From Natrialbaceae archaeon Tc-Br11_E2g1 (lineage in GTDB: Archaea; Halobacteriota; Halobacteria; Halobacteriales; Natrialbaceae), in NCBI GenBank assembly GCA_001564255.1, contig LKNC01000064.1:1-11812 (forward strand): a stretch of DNA of 11,812 nucleotides. The letters are read 5' to 3'. A program made the position numbers and the translations under genes. The notes beneath the pieces are model-generated. The model made no database searches. It was not told the DNA's origin and saw nothing but the letters and a program-made list of their open reading frames with translations. Every line of letters begins with the position of its first letter. Positions within the stretch are counted from its first letter, which is position 1. Below are positions 1 through 6,421 of this stretch, one piece after another.

Positions 1-2
1 GG

Positions 3-326
3 CGTCACGGAGACGGACCCGGCCTGTTCGACGGTGACCGTATACCCACAGTACTCGACGGTGACGGTCCCGGCGAAGTCGGTTCGGTCGCTGGAAGGGG
101 CAACCAGCGCCTCGGGGTCGTGGTCCCTGCCGGCGAGCGGGGAGACACCGGAGCCGTTCGAATCCGGGCTGGAATCGCCCTCGGCGTGGCTCTGTTGGTC
201 CTGCTGGTGTTCGTCCTGGTCGTCGGCTGGGAAGAAGTGTTCGCGGCCGCCGCGGCCGCATCACTCTCCGTTTACTCGGCGTCCCACAGAACCGTTTGCA
301 TTGGTCGTTCTACGGTCGTACCCTGA
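3..326 (+). pseudogene. Reading-frame fragment with one membrane helix, possibly a broken flippase-like gene
   Basis: This frame is open from the window edge to a TGA at 324-326. The only clear protein feature is a strongly hydrophobic helix (IALGVALLVLLVFVLVV) followed by GWEEVF and an alanine run, encoded at about 160-260. An arginine-flanked first helix followed by a GWEEV-type turn resembles the N-terminus of UPF0104/lysylphosphatidylglycerol-synthase-type flippases, but those have several more helices and hundreds of residues, whereas this frame stops about 40 residues after the helix. A GTG at 120 could start a 68-residue fragment. First-position GC looks higher than third-position GC, which is unusual for a haloarchaeal gene, so the reading may also be a shadow of a minus-strand sequence. 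The identity is a guess from the helix pattern alone. I see no gene in 327-481. Confidence 0.27.
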
Positions 327-450
327 AAAGCTGCCCGGGATCAGTGGTGTCCAGACGGGGGTCACACAGGAGGTCAGCGGTCTCGAGGCACAAACCGTCC
401 CCACGCCCGTCGAGACGTGGAGCCGATCACGGGACGAGACCCACGCCGTG

Positions 451-457
451 TATTTAT
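451..457 (+). promoter_or_regulatory. TATA box for the SHOCT-domain gene
   Basis: The AT-rich heptamer TATTTAT lies in GC-rich surroundings, centred about 28 bases before the ATG at 482. That spacing fits a haloarchaeal leaderless transcript. There is no Shine-Dalgarno-like sequence before the ATG. Confidence 0.6.
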
Positions 458-481
458 TCCCACCGAGTTCGTACCCCTGGC

Positions 482-829
482 ATGGGACGCGAGTACAGTC
501 TCACGGAGATCTTCGCGGTCAAGTTCGTACTCGCAGACGTCGTCATCATCGCCGCGTTGCTCTTTGCCGGACCGATCTACGCCGTCGCCATCACCGCCCT
601 GTTGCTCGCCAGCGTCTTTCTCGTCTGGGCTCTCGTCCGGAACGTCGACTCCGCGGGGACGGAACCGGCGGAGGTCGATCCCGTGACACGGCTCCAGGAT
701 CGGTACGCCGCCGGCGAGATCACGGAGACGGAGTTCGAACAGCGCCTCGAGGCGCTGATCGACGCCAACGAACGGGCCGAACGGGCGGGCGTCGACACCC
801 GGGAACTCCCCCTCGAGCGCTCGAAGTGA
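482..829 (+). CDS. Two-helix membrane protein with C-terminal SHOCT domain
   Basis: This 115-residue protein begins MGREYSLTEI. Residues about 13-30 and 33-53 form two hydrophobic segments, so it should sit in the cytoplasmic membrane. Residues about 66-95 (DPVTRLQDRYAAGEITETEFEQRLEAL, here written in two parts: DPVTRLQDRYAAGEI and TETEFEQRLEAL) match the SHOCT domain, a short helical hairpin common at the C-termini of small membrane proteins and thought to mediate oligomerisation or nucleic-acid contacts; no enzymatic role is known. The frame is open further upstream, but the ATG at 482 is preferred because a TATA box sits 28 bases before it and the protein then starts just before the first helix. 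It is followed by a 105-base intergenic promoter region, so it is probably monocistronic. Such small two-helix SHOCT proteins are frequent in haloarchaea. Confidence 0.85.
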   Translation: MGREYSLTEIFAVKFVLADVVIIAALLFAGPIYAVAITALLLASVFLVWALVRNVDSAGTEPAEVDPVTRLQDRYAAGEITETEFEQRLEALIDANERAERAGVDTRELPLERSK

Positions 830-857
830 GACGGCTGCTCCCGCTCCGCCAGCCTGT

Positions 858-898
858 GTGTAGACCATACACCCTTTTATGCATATTATAAACATATG
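858..898 (+). promoter_or_regulatory. AT-rich promoter with two inverted repeats, upstream of the AbrB-PhoU gene
   Basis: Two inverted repeats lie in an AT-rich island: GTGTA-GACCA-TACAC (858-872) and CATAT-N7-ATATG (882-898). TATA-like strings TTTTATG (about 875-881) and ATTATAAA (about 885-892) lie between or inside them. Either TATA string would place transcription starts at roughly 905-917, leaving a leader of about 20-30 bases before the ATG at 935. The downstream product carries an AbrB-type DNA-binding domain, so these repeats are plausible autoregulatory or phosphate-response operators; that link is inferred, not shown. Confidence 0.45.
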
Positions 899-934
899 GG
901 CAGTGATAAGACCGACTAGCGACCCGTTCCCCCC

Positions 935-1969
935 ATGGAAACGCGGAAAGTTCAACGACTGGGGCCCTCGACGGTCGCGATGACACTGCCCGCCGAGTGG
1001 GCAAACGAGTACGACGTCGAGAAAGGCGACGAAGTGTCGCTGCGGACCGGTGCCAACGGGACGATGATAGTGATCCCCAAATCCGTCGACGTCACCGAGG
1101 CGACGGCGACGATCACCGCCGACGAGCTTCCGAGCGAGGCGGTCGAACGGGCGATCGTCGCACAGTACGTCCTCGGCCGGCGCACGATCCGGGTAGAGCG
1201 AACCGACGGCGTCCTCGAGGGGCCCACTATCGAGGCCGTCTACCGGGCGGAAACCCAGCTTATGGGCCTCGGCGTCATCGAAGAGACCCCCGGTGGTATC
1301 GCGATCCGCTGTTCGGTCGATCCCGAGGACTTCACTCTCGATACCCTCCTGGAACGCCTCGAGTCGACCGGCGCGACGATGCGAGGGGAGGCGGTCAAAG
1401 CACTCACGCGCGGCGATAGCCAACTCGCAAAGCGGGCGGTAAACCGTGAACGACAGGCGAACAAGATCTTCGTGCTCCTCTTGCGGCTGATCTTCACCGC
1501 CGCCCGAAACCCGAACGTCGCCCGGACCGTCGGCCTCGAGGAAGAACTCTCGTTGATCGGCTACCGGGCGATCGCGAAGAACTTAGAGCTCACGGCGGAC
1601 ACCGCCGAAGACATCGCCGAGATCGTCCTCGAGACGGGGGGCGAACCGCTCGAGGTCGACGCGGCAACGACCAGACGGATCCGGGAGTTTACCGATCGAG
1701 TCGACGACCTCTCGGAACTCGCGGTTCGGTCGGCCGTCGGCCTCGAGTTCGACGGAACAGTCGAGGCGAGAGCGCTGTTCCGGGAGATCGACGACCGCGA
1801 GAGCGAGATACTGGCGGATCTCCCGGAGATGGGGAACGACGAACTCCTGCGGGTCAGGGAGGTGCTCGTGAGTCTCAGCCAGACCGCCGAGTACGCGATG
1901 AGAAACGCCGAGATCGGCGTGAACCTCTCGTTAGACCGGGAGAGTGGGTACGTCTCACGGATCCAGTGA
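935..1969 (+). CDS. AbrB/PhoU-domain phosphate-type regulator
   Basis: This 344-residue protein joins an N-terminal SpoVT/AbrB-like swapped-hairpin DNA-binding domain (residues about 3-50: RKVQRLGPSTVAMTLPAEWA, then GDEVSLRTGANG and MIVIPKS) to a long helical region (about 120-330) that reads as two PhoU-type bundles, with recurrent patterns such as AVNRERQANKIFVLLLR and LSQTAEYAMRNAEIG. Haloarchaeal proteins with this architecture are annotated as PhoU-like phosphate uptake regulators; unlike bacterial PhoU they can bind DNA directly. The role would be cytoplasmic control of phosphate transport or phosphate-responsive genes. No pst transporter genes are in this window, so it would act in trans or flank them elsewhere. 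The ATG at 935 places the AbrB beta-hairpin at the extreme N-terminus, as usual. The upstream region is rich in inverted repeats. Domain call is strong; the exact signal is unknown. Confidence 0.88.
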   Translation: METRKVQRLGPSTVAMTLPAEWANEYDVEKGDEVSLRTGANGTMIVIPKSVDVTEATATITADELPSEAVERAIVAQYVLGRRTIRVERTDGVLEGPTIEAVYRAETQLMGLGVIEETPGGIAIRCSVDPEDFTLDTLLERLESTGATMRGEAVKALTRGDSQLAKRAVNRERQANKIFVLLLRLIFTAARNPNVARTVGLEEELSLIGYRAIAKNLELTADTAEDIAEIVLETGGEPLEVDAATTRRIREFTDRVDDLSELAVRSAVGLEFDGTVEARALFREIDDRESEILADLPEMGNDELLRVREVLVSLSQTAEYAMRNAEIGVNLSLDRESGYVSRIQ

Positions 1970-2004
1970 CCGTCACGTCGGTCTGAGATTCCGTCTGGCG
2001 TAAG

Positions 2005-2012
2005 AACTATAC
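2005..2012 (+). promoter_or_regulatory. TATA-like box for sepF
   Basis: The string AACTATAC is centred about 28 bases before the sepF ATG at 2037, the spacing expected for a leaderless transcript. It lies in the 67-base gap after the AbrB-PhoU gene, so sepF probably has its own promoter. Confidence 0.5.
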
Positions 2013-2036
2013 CCGCGGCGAAGGTGTCTCTCGGCT

Positions 2037-2393
2037 ATGGGTCTGATGAGCAAGATACTCGGGGGGCAACAGTCCCGAACTACCGAGGACTACGTCGAAC
2101 TCGACCTCGACGACGTAACCGAAGAGACCGGCGAGGCGACGATGCAGGTTCACGTCGCCGAGATCGACGGCCAGCCGTCGCTGATCGACATCAAAGACGC
2201 CGTCTACGACGGCGACGTCGTCATCGCCGACGTCACCCGTCTCCGGACGAAAGACAGCACGACCGAACACATCATCGACGAACTCCGGCAGGTCGCACGG
2301 GAGGTCGACGGCGACATCGTCCAGAAAGGCGACGACCAGATCATCGTCACGCCCACCGGCGTCCGGGTCGGCAGGGAAAAACTTGGCAAGTAA
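2037..2393 (+). CDS. sepF: Archaeal cell division protein SepF
   Basis: This 118-residue protein matches haloarchaeal SepF along its whole length. The N-terminal MGLMSKILGG would form the short amphipathic membrane-targeting helix. Residues about 15-35 are an acidic linker (TTEDYVELDLDD), and residues about 37-115 form the compact alpha/beta SepF core (DIKDAVYDGDVVIADVTRLR; DELRQVAREVDGDIVQKGDD; IIVTPTGVRV). In Haloferax volcanii and other FtsZ-bearing archaea, SepF anchors FtsZ (mainly FtsZ2) to the membrane at midcell and is essential for division. ATG 2037 is chosen over the in-frame ATG at 2046 because it keeps the full targeting helix and has a TATA box at leaderless distance. No ftsZ is nearby. 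A hydrolase-like membrane gene follows after 53 bases. Confidence 0.93.
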   Translation: MGLMSKILGGQQSRTTEDYVELDLDDVTEETGEATMQVHVAEIDGQPSLIDIKDAVYDGDVVIADVTRLRTKDSTTEHIIDELRQVAREVDGDIVQKGDDQIIVTPTGVRVGREKLGK

Positions 2394-2446
2394 CACGGGC
2401 ACTCCACACGGACACTGTTTTGACCGTTCGGGCCGTTCGAAGGGGT

Positions 2447-3001
2447 ATGATGGCGACGACCCACGTCTTCGTGGGACTCGCGCTCGTCGCGCCGCTGGCT
2501 TACGCCGCCCCCGAGTTCGCCACGGCGCTCGCTTTCGGAGCGATCGTCGGCGGCCTCTTCCCCGACCTCGACGTCGCGTTCGACCACCGACGGACGCTTC
2601 ACTTCCCCGTCTACGGCGGCGTACTCGCGATCCCTGTGGCGATCGTCGCCGCCCTCTCGCCGTCCACACTTACCGTCGCGGTCGCGGCCTCCGTCCTCGC
2701 GGCGTGGCTCCACGCGGCGAGTGACGCCTTGGGGAGTGGCCCGGAGATCGACCCCTGGCGAAACCCCACCGATCGGGCGGTCTACGATCACTTCCGGGGT
2801 CGGTGGATCCGTCCACGCCGGTGGATCCGCTACGACGGCGCGCCGGAAGACGCCGTCCTCGCGGTTTCTATGGCCGCACCCGCCTTGCTCGTCTTCGACG
2901 GAGCGGTCCAGATCCTCGTCGCCGCAGGGGTCGTCGTCTCCCTCTCGTATGCCCTCGTGCGCCGGCGAATCCCCGACTGGGCGGCCAAGCGGTTCCAGTG
3001 A
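2447..3001 (+). CDS. YdjM-like membrane-bound metal-dependent hydrolase
   Basis: The product is 184 residues (MMATTHVFVG...). It shows the pattern of the YdjM/DUF457 family of membrane proteins called metal-dependent hydrolases: an early histidine in THVFVG (His6), GGLFPDLDVAFDHRRTLHFP around residues 35-54 with Asp40, Asp42, Asp46, His47 and His52 as likely metal ligands, and WLHAASDALG (His89, Asp93). Hydrophobic segments at about 8-22, 24-38, 55-85 and 138-170 make it an integral membrane protein. Related proteins have been linked to phospholipid or DNA-damage functions, but the substrate is not established. Two adjacent ATGs (2447, 2450) are possible starts; a weak T-rich box (about 2416-2421) lies 26-30 bases upstream. 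The frame extends back to 2024 across sepF, but that stretch is a shadow of sepF. Confidence 0.8.
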   Translation: MMATTHVFVGLALVAPLAYAAPEFATALAFGAIVGGLFPDLDVAFDHRRTLHFPVYGGVLAIPVAIVAALSPSTLTVAVAASVLAAWLHAASDALGSGPEIDPWRNPTDRAVYDHFRGRWIRPRRWIRYDGAPEDAVLAVSMAAPALLVFDGAVQILVAAGVVVSLSYALVRRRIPDWAAKRFQ

Positions 3002-3054
3002 CGGAGACGACTGAAAGTCGCAACTCTCATACCGTCCGTCTTCGAGACACGCAT

Positions 3055-3534
3055 ATGGTCGACATCGTCGTTTCCCGGATCGCCCACCTGATCTTTGCAG
3101 CCATTTGGGCCGGGAGCGTCTTCTACGTCGCAGTCGTCGTCCTCCCGCTGGCCCGGGACGGTGCGTTCAACTCGACGAAACCGCTCGAGGTGATCTCCCG
3201 AAAGCTGACCACCATCTCGCGAGTGAGTTCGCTCGTCCTCTTCATATCGGGGAGTCACCTCGCCGGCGTTCTCTACACCGTCGACGGCGGCAGCCGGGAC
3301 CTCTTTACCTCGATCAACGGCCAGCTCGTCTTGCTCATGATCGCCCTCTGGCTCGCCCTGGCCGCGCTCGTCGAGATCGGCGCGAAACGCCTCGAGTCGG
3401 GGCTCAACGGCAAGAAGCTCCGTGAGCCGGCCCACGACGTCCTGCCGATCTTCCAGGCTGCGACCGTCGCTGCGGTCGCCTTGCTCGTCGTCGCCGGCCT
3501 GATCACCACCGGTGGCGCCATCCGCTTTTTCTGA
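3055..3534 (+). CDS. Four-helix membrane protein, CopD-like
   Basis: This 159-residue protein has four predicted membrane helices at about 9-31, 53-75, 88-110 and 134-153. The first helix contains SRIAHLIFAAIWAGSVFYV, with a small-residue/Trp signature (IWAGSVFY) and a helix-embedded histidine (His11); a second histidine (His68, SGSHLAG) is in helix 2. Four-helix proteins with paired in-membrane histidines in this arrangement resemble CopD-like putative copper-export or haem-binding membrane proteins, annotated in haloarchaea as transporters or CopD family. The ligand is unknown. The ATG at 3055 is chosen because it immediately precedes helix 1 and a CTCATACC box (about 3026-3033) lies some 26 bases upstream. 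The longer frame from 2803 overlaps the preceding gene and is a shadow. Confidence 0.72.
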   Translation: MVDIVVSRIAHLIFAAIWAGSVFYVAVVVLPLARDGAFNSTKPLEVISRKLTTISRVSSLVLFISGSHLAGVLYTVDGGSRDLFTSINGQLVLLMIALWLALAALVEIGAKRLESGLNGKKLREPAHDVLPIFQAATVAAVALLVVAGLITTGGAIRFF

Positions 3535-3540
3535 CACTGT

Positions 3541-3551
3541 CTGTCGGACAG
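3541..3551 (+). terminator. Small palindrome after the CopD-like gene
   Basis: CTGTC-G-GACAG is an interrupted palindrome seven bases past the stop codon; a T5 tract (3526-3530) precedes it inside the gene end. It may form a short 3' hairpin, but the stem is only five pairs and no T-run follows, so the terminator role is weak. Confidence 0.22.
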
Positions 3552-3588
3552 GCCCAACCCGATCGTGGGAGAACCGAGGCGTGCCGGG

Positions 3589-3743
3589 ATGCCGGATTCG
3601 ACGGGTTGACGACGACGTTTGTCGCGGGTGCAACCAGTGGCGTCCTCGGGGCGGTCGTCGCGTGGACGGCCTACCGCGGGTACGTCCGCAACGACAGCCG
3701 ACCCATACTCTTTCACCGTGGCACGTACTCGGGACGTGTATGA
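3589..3743 (+). pseudogene. Frameshifted remnant of a small haloarchaeal membrane protein
   Basis: An ATG at 3589 opens MPDSTG and then stops at a TGA (3607-3609). A one-base change of frame around 3603-3606 continues as LTTTFVAGATSGVLGAVVAW (first 20 residues), then TAYRGYVRNDSRPILFHRGTYSGRV and a TGA at 3741-3743. A first membrane helix followed by a basic AYRGYxRNxSRP loop is the pattern I associate with small multi-helix haloarchaeal proteins (DUF7521-like); those continue into a second and third helix, which are missing here. So the piece appears damaged twice: a frameshift near the start and loss of the C-terminal half. Its stop overlaps the ATG at 3740 of the next gene. Family name is from memory of the pattern and should be treated as tentative. 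Confidence 0.4.
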
Positions 3744-4528
3744 CAGGTGTCTCGAGCCCGCTCGATCGGTTCCGCCAGCCCGAGTACACGGGCGAAAACC
3801 GCTGTATCCCCTGTACGACCGTCAACGCCGCCATCGCGCTCGTCGTCTCGGCAGCCGTCGCCACGCTCAACCCGCTCGTCGGCACTGCCGTCCTCGTCGT
3901 CTGTGGACTCGCCATCTACCTCCGGGGGTATCTCGTCCCGGGCACGCCGACGCTGACGAAACGATACGTCCCCGACTGGCTGCTCGCGAGATTCGACAAG
4001 GCCGACCTCGAGCCCGACGACGTCGACGTCCCGGAGGAACCCGAAGCCGTCCTCCTCGAGAACGCCGTCGTCCACCCCTGTGTGGACGTCGACGATCTCT
4101 GTCTCGAGACGGAGGTCCGGGCGGAGTGGCGAGCCCGGATGGACGACCTCCGGGAGGGCGACCGGGCCCACCAGCTCGCCGCCTTCTTCGACGTCAAAGC
4201 GGAGACGGTCGACCTCACAGTCGACGACCACGTCACCGCACGTGTCGACGGCCGCCGGGTCGGGCGGTGGGAATCCGACGCCGCCATGCTCGCCGACCTC
4301 GCCGCCCACCACGTCCTCTCCGCGCGGGTCGCCGCCTGGGAGTCGATCCCGCCCCGGAGACAGGGGATGGTCGCCGCGGGGATGCGGGCGTTCGCCGAGA
4401 GCTGCCCGGCCTGTGAGGGACCGATCTCGATCACCGAGGACACCGTCGACTCCTGCTGTCGGTCCTACGACGTCCGCGCGATCACCTGCGAGGAGTGTTC
4501 GGCGACGGTCCTCGAAGTGACACAGTAG
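3740..4528 (+). CDS. Haloarchaeal membrane protein with N-terminal CxxC and C-terminal zinc-ribbon-like cysteines
   Basis: The product is 262 residues. After a short N-terminus with ENRCIPC (Cys22, Cys25), residues about 28-65 hold one or two membrane helices (VNAAIALVVSAAVATLNPLV; VLVVCGLAIYL). The rest is a soluble acidic domain (about 85-215) ending in a cysteine-rich tail: CPAC at 222-225, CC at 239-240 and CEEC at 250-253, a probable zinc ribbon. No catalytic motif is visible. The combination LDRFRxPEYTGENRCIPCTxVN is one I recognise from conserved haloarchaeal hypothetical proteins, so it is probably widespread but uncharacterised. ATG 3740 is chosen because it precedes the RFRQPEYTGENRCIPC motif directly and a CATACTCTTT box (about 3705-3713) lies upstream; the longer frame from 3512 covers the preceding remnant. 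A metal-binding membrane-anchored role is an inference from the cysteines. Confidence 0.72.
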   Translation: MTGVSSPLDRFRQPEYTGENRCIPCTTVNAAIALVVSAAVATLNPLVGTAVLVVCGLAIYLRGYLVPGTPTLTKRYVPDWLLARFDKADLEPDDVDVPEEPEAVLLENAVVHPCVDVDDLCLETEVRAEWRARMDDLREGDRAHQLAAFFDVKAETVDLTVDDHVTARVDGRRVGRWESDAAMLADLAAHHVLSARVAAWESIPPRRQGMVAAGMRAFAESCPACEGPISITEDTVDSCCRSYDVRAITCEECSATVLEVTQ

Positions 4529-4601
4529 CCGCTACAGGGGCGGCGTGCGTGGATCGCTGGAAGCGAAGGAGTGTTTTGTCTCCAGTCCCTCCTATAGCGC
4601 A

Positions 4602-5849
4602 ATGAGCCAACAGAACGTCGGCCCGCTCGATGTCGAGCGGATTCGCGAGGACTTCCCCATCCTCGAGCGCGATTTCGATGGGACCCCGCTCGTCTACCTC
4701 GACAACGCCGCGACCACTCACACCCCCGAACCGGTCGTCGAGGCGATGAGCGACTACTACCGGCGGTACAACTCGAACGTCCACCGCGGGATCCACCACC
4801 TGAGCCAGGAGGCCTCCGTTGCCTACGAGGACGCCCACGACCGCGTCGCGGAGTTCATCGGTGCCAGTGGCGGCCGCGAGGAGATGGTCTTCACGAAGAA
4901 CACGACCGAGAGCGAGAACCTCGTGGCCTACTCGTGGGGCCTGTCGGAACTCGGCCCCGGCGACGAGGTGGTCCTCACGGAGATGGAACACCACGCCTCG
5001 CTCGTGACCTGGCAACAGATCGCCAAACGGACGGGCGCGGAGGTCACGTACATCGAAGTCGACGGGACGGGCCGCCTCGATATGGACCACGCCCGGGAGT
5101 GTATCACCGACGACACCGCGATGGTGAGCGTCGTCCACGTCTCGAACACCCTCGGTACCGTCAATCCGGTCTCGGAACTGGCCGACCTCGCTCACGACCA
5201 CGGCGCGCTGATCTTCGTCGACGGCGCACAGGCCGTCCCAAACCAGCCCGTCGACGTCGAGGAGATCGACGCCGACTTCTACGCCTTCTCGGGCCACAAG
5301 ATTGCCGGCCCGACCGGCATCGGCGGCCTCTACGGCAAGAAATCGATCCTCGAGGGGATGGACCCGTACCTCTACGGCGGTGGCATGATTCGGAAGGTCA
5401 CCTTCGAGGACTCCACCTGGGCGGAACTCCCCTGGAAGTTCGAACCCGGAACGCCCCCCATCGCCGAGGCCGTCGGTCTCCACGCCGCCGTCGACTACCT
5501 AGCGGAGATCGGGATGGATCGGGTCCGCGAACACGAGGAGCGACTGGCGGCGTACGCCTACGAACGCCTGCAAGAGGACGGTGACGTCGAGATCTACGGC
5601 CCCGAACCCGGCCCCGAACGTGGCGGCCTCGTGAGTTTCAACCTCGAGTCGACCCACGCCCACGACCTCGCCTCGATCATGAACGACCACGCCGTCGCCG
5701 TCCGGGCGGGCGATCACTGTACCCAGCCACTACACGACAAACTCGGCGTTGCGGCCTCCGCGCGTGCTTCCTTCTACATCTACAATACGAAAGAGGAAAT
5801 CGACGTGTTGTGTGAAGCCCTCGAGGACGCTCGAGCGCTGTTCGGCTGA
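4602..5849 (+). CDS. sufS: Cysteine desulfurase SufS (group II)
   Basis: The protein of 415 residues is a full-length SufS/CsdA-type PLP enzyme, which takes sulfur from L-cysteine to form an enzyme persulfide for Fe-S cluster assembly, releasing alanine. Landmarks: YLDNAATTHTPEPVV (32-46), HRGIHHLSQEA (61-71), MVFTKNTTESENLVAYSWG (95-113), EMEHHAS (127-133; His stacks on PLP), FVDGAQAVPNQPVDV (205-219; PLP-contacting Asp207 and Gln210), SGHKIAGPTGIGGLYG (230-245; Schiff-base Lys233), and RAGDHCTQP (368-376; catalytic Cys373 in the SufS-type RxGxHCxQP context). ATG 4602 is chosen because a GTGTTTTGT box (4571-4579) lies about 27 bases upstream and MSQQ is a normal N-terminus; the frame extends to 4545 without support. 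A T6 terminator follows. No sufU/iscU or sufBCD is adjacent, so assembly partners must be elsewhere. Confidence 0.96.
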   Translation: MSQQNVGPLDVERIREDFPILERDFDGTPLVYLDNAATTHTPEPVVEAMSDYYRRYNSNVHRGIHHLSQEASVAYEDAHDRVAEFIGASGGREEMVFTKNTTESENLVAYSWGLSELGPGDEVVLTEMEHHASLVTWQQIAKRTGAEVTYIEVDGTGRLDMDHARECITDDTAMVSVVHVSNTLGTVNPVSELADLAHDHGALIFVDGAQAVPNQPVDVEEIDADFYAFSGHKIAGPTGIGGLYGKKSILEGMDPYLYGGGMIRKVTFEDSTWAELPWKFEPGTPPIAEAVGLHAAVDYLAEIGMDRVREHEERLAAYAYERLQEDGDVEIYGPEPGPERGGLVSFNLESTHAHDLASIMNDHAVAVRAGDHCTQPLHDKLGVAASARASFYIYNTKEEIDVLCEALEDARALFG

Positions 5850-5861
5850 GCCGCGAGATGT

Positions 5862-5875
5862 GAGCGGGTTTTTTG
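5862..5875 (+). terminator. T-run terminator of sufS
   Basis: GAGCGGG followed by six T (5869-5874) starts 13 bases after the sufS stop. A T-tract without a strong hairpin is the usual archaeal intrinsic terminator. A second termination signal follows at 5916. Confidence 0.5.
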
Positions 5876-5915
5876 ATCTCTCGTCGAGCGAACGATGTGA
5901 GCGAGACGACGGTCA

Positions 5916-5948
5916 GCGAGAGCGGAAGCTCTCGCCAGACAGCTTTTT
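5916..5948 (+). terminator. Perfect 8-bp hairpin followed by T5
   Basis: GCGAGAGC-GGAA-GCTCTCGC (5916-5935) is a perfect 8-bp stem with a GNRA-type GGAA tetraloop, followed after eight bases by TTTTT (5944-5948). It lies in the gap between the convergent sufS and the minus-strand gene ending at 6014. It probably acts as a backup terminator or 3' stabilising hairpin for sufS. Confidence 0.45.
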
Positions 5949-5966
5949 GCGAGTGGGTCGACAGAG

Positions 5967-5974
5967 TAAAAAGG
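5967..5974 (-). terminator. T5 terminator for the minus-strand two-helix gene
   Basis: An A5 run on the plus strand (5968-5972) is a T5 run on the minus strand, about 42 bases beyond the stop of the gene ending at 6014. It mirrors the sufS T-runs and makes this a bidirectional termination zone. Confidence 0.35.
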
Positions 5975-6013
5975 TGGGTGTCGAAGCCCTCGCTGTTTAC
6001 GCCAAGACGGAGG

Positions 6014-6265
6014 TCACGCCGTCTGACCTTCCGCGTCCTCGAGGCCCGCTTCGGGGTCGTTGAGCGCGAACGCCAGCCCGACGCCGACGAGCGTCAGGAG
6101 GACGATAAAGCCGATGATCGAACCCACGAGCATCGTCCCGCCTTCTTCGGTGAGGTAGCCGTTCTCGCCGACGTAGTTGGTGCCGATCCCGATCATGACG
6201 CCGATCATCAACAGGACCGAGGAGACGGCGACGACGATTTCGATGATTCGCTCCCGCTCGAGCAT
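6014..6265 (-). CDS. Small two-helix haloarchaeal membrane protein
   Basis: This 83-residue protein begins MLERERIIEIVVAVSSVLLM. Two membrane helices (about 8-29 and 44-67) flank a short acidic loop (NYVGENGYLTEEGG), and the C-terminus is acidic (NDPEAGLEDAEGQTA). No catalytic or ligand motif is visible. The sequence looks like a conserved haloarchaeal small membrane family (I believe DUF7472, from memory); function unknown. Start: the ATG at 6265-6263 gives the charged MLERER cap before helix 1, and a minus-strand GCTTTTGA box (6291-6298) lies about 27 bases upstream. It converges on sufS and is separated from trmO by 156 bases containing a hairpin, so it is probably transcribed alone. Confidence 0.82.
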   Translation of the reverse strand: MLERERIIEIVVAVSSVLLMIGVMIGIGTNYVGENGYLTEEGGTMLVGSIIGFIVLLTLVGVGLAFALNDPEAGLEDAEGQTA

Positions 6266-6335
6266 TATACGTCGGCTTTCTCCGGACTGCTCAAAAGCGC
6301 TTCGAAGGGAGTGAGCCGTCGGGCCGTAGAGTACA

Positions 6336-6356
6336 GAGACGGGATTTACCCGTCTC
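6336..6356. repeat. Perfect 8-bp inverted repeat between two minus-strand genes
   Basis: GAGACGGG-ATTTA-CCCGTCTC is a perfect 8-bp stem with a 5-base loop. It lies 71 bases upstream of the start of the small membrane gene (6265) and 66 bases past the end of trmO (6422). No T-run follows closely on the minus strand, so it could be an operator for the small gene or a 3' end structure for the trmO mRNA. Confidence 0.4.
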
Positions 6357-6383
6357 GGGGCCCTGTTTTCGACGAATAGATGC

Positions 6384-6393
6384 CAAACTAAAA
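6384..6393 (-). terminator. T-rich terminator after trmO
   Basis: On the minus strand the sequence reads GGTTTTAGTTTGG starting about 29 bases past the trmO stop. Short T-tracts like this act as archaeal terminators. Support is positional only. Confidence 0.3.
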
Positions 6394-6421
6394 CCGGAAC
6401 CGTCCCGGACGCCGGACCGTG

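Noticed and set aside
34..891. Long plus-strand frame, 285 codons
   Set aside because: It crosses the SHOCT gene in another frame, is rich in Arg/Ser/Thr and runs through the promoter of the PhoU-like gene; a GC-rich shadow.
374..1423. Minus-strand frame opposite the SHOCT and PhoU-like genes
   Set aside because: Antisense of two recognised genes, low-complexity Arg/Gly/Asp composition, no domain.
2024..2446. Upstream extension of the YdjM-like gene
   Set aside because: It lies over sepF in another frame and is Arg-rich; the ATG at 2447 begins the recognisable protein.
2830..3915. Minus-strand frame of 361 codons
   Set aside because: Antisense of the CopD-like and neighbouring genes; no domain and atypical composition.
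4482..5483. Minus-strand frame of 333 codons opposite sufS
   Set aside because: sufS is certain from its active-site motifs; the antisense frame is a codon-phase mirror.
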